From positions 1-42,563 of the forward strand of contig CAZEFW010000075.1 in NCBI GenBank assembly GCA_964511535.1: 42,563 nucleotides of DNA. Reading direction: 5' to 3'. This document shows, in pieces, positions 42,344-42,563 of this stretch. The translations under genes and the position numbers were made by a program. Positions within the stretch are counted from its first letter, which is position 1, and each line of letters begins with the position of its first letter. The notes under the pieces are model-generated. The model ran no database searches. It was not told the DNA's origin and worked only from the letters and a program-made list of their open reading frames with translations. Origin of the DNA: CAZCFB01 sp964511535 (GTDB taxonomy: Bacteria; Myxococcota_A; Polyangia; GCA-2747355; CAZCFB01).

Positions 42344-42563
42344 GCGCCCCTCCGGGGGGAGGGCTCGCGTTCCGTTGGGTCGCTATGGTTGTGCGGCGCC
42401 CCTCCCGGGGGGAGGGCTCGCGTTCCGTTGGGTCGCTTTGGTTGTGCGGCGCCCCTCCGGGGGGAGGGCTCGCGTTCCGTTGGGTCGCTTTGGTTGTGCG
42501 GCGCCCCTCCGGGGGGAGGGCTCGCGTTCCGTTGGGTCGCTTTGGTTGTGCGGCGCCCCTCCG
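42344..42563. repeat. 52-bp tandem repeat, at least 4.2 units, to the window edge
   Basis: Units start at 42344, 42396, 42449, 42501 and 42553 (one unit has an extra C). Each has a ccctcc-gggg-ggaggg hairpin followed by a conserved ctcgcgttccgttgggtcgc. Units are contiguous with almost no variation, so this is not CRISPR. The stretch 42262-42343 before it holds only loosely repeated gacgt words and no gene. Confidence 0.92.

Noticed and set aside
42344..42563. CRISPR array
   Set aside because: Units are contiguous and identical with no variable spacers, and there are no cas genes.

Overview
This is a GC-rich bacterial window with dense, short-spaced genes on both strands. It most likely comes from a Myxococcota (deltaproteobacterial) genome. 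The best evidence is a MYXO-CTERM-type C-terminus (Cys-x-Cys, membrane helix, Arg-rich end) on the phosphatase at 16241-17848. Supporting it are many secreted lipoproteins with Asp/Gly/Lys-rich linkers, FG-GAP and thrombospondin type 3 calcium repeats, and 7-bp tandem repeats between genes. Both ends of the window lie in tandem arrays (42-bp units on the left, 52-bp units on the right), so the sequence may stop there because assembly broke in repeats. No rRNA, tRNA or CRISPR array was seen.

Layout. 1-3757: repeats, a long hairpin, a four-helix-bundle protein and a DnaE-type polymerase. 3819-8244: lipoproteins, an FAD/NAD oxidoreductase, a membrane protein and a TPR protein. 8350-15210 (minus): a tight eight-gene operon read from a TetR regulator through a small CxxC protein, a GNAT acetyltransferase, a ThiS/MoaD-like carrier and a three-subunit molybdenum hydroxylase to a radical SAM protein. 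A perfect 18-bp palindrome lies just upstream of the regulator. 15324-20913: a response regulator with a GGDEF-like domain, a surface phosphatase, a SIMPL protein and an FG-GAP lipoprotein.

20963-26118 (plus): PAP2 phosphatase, split transketolase, PRPP synthetase and an AidB-like acyl-CoA dehydrogenase. Transketolase makes ribose-5-phosphate precursors that PRPP synthetase uses. A MITE-like palindromic element closes this block. 26281-28893 (minus): a lipoprotein amidohydrolase with TSP3 repeats and an OB-like C-terminus. 29125-34469 (plus): a small unknown protein and a complete BMP-type (purine nucleoside class) ABC importer, with a 22-unit heptamer array between the binding protein and the ATPase. 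34527-38025 (minus): a helical lipoprotein and a large membrane protein ending in a Cys/His (CHSA) repeat tail. 38086-42261: lipA, an unknown protein, murA and a GNAT-like protein.

Housekeeping genes (murA, lipA, prs, transketolase) show that this is chromosome, not plasmid or phage. The least explained parts are the molybdenum-hydroxylase operon with its own ThiS-like carrier, the CHSA-tailed protein and the several families of intergenic repeats.
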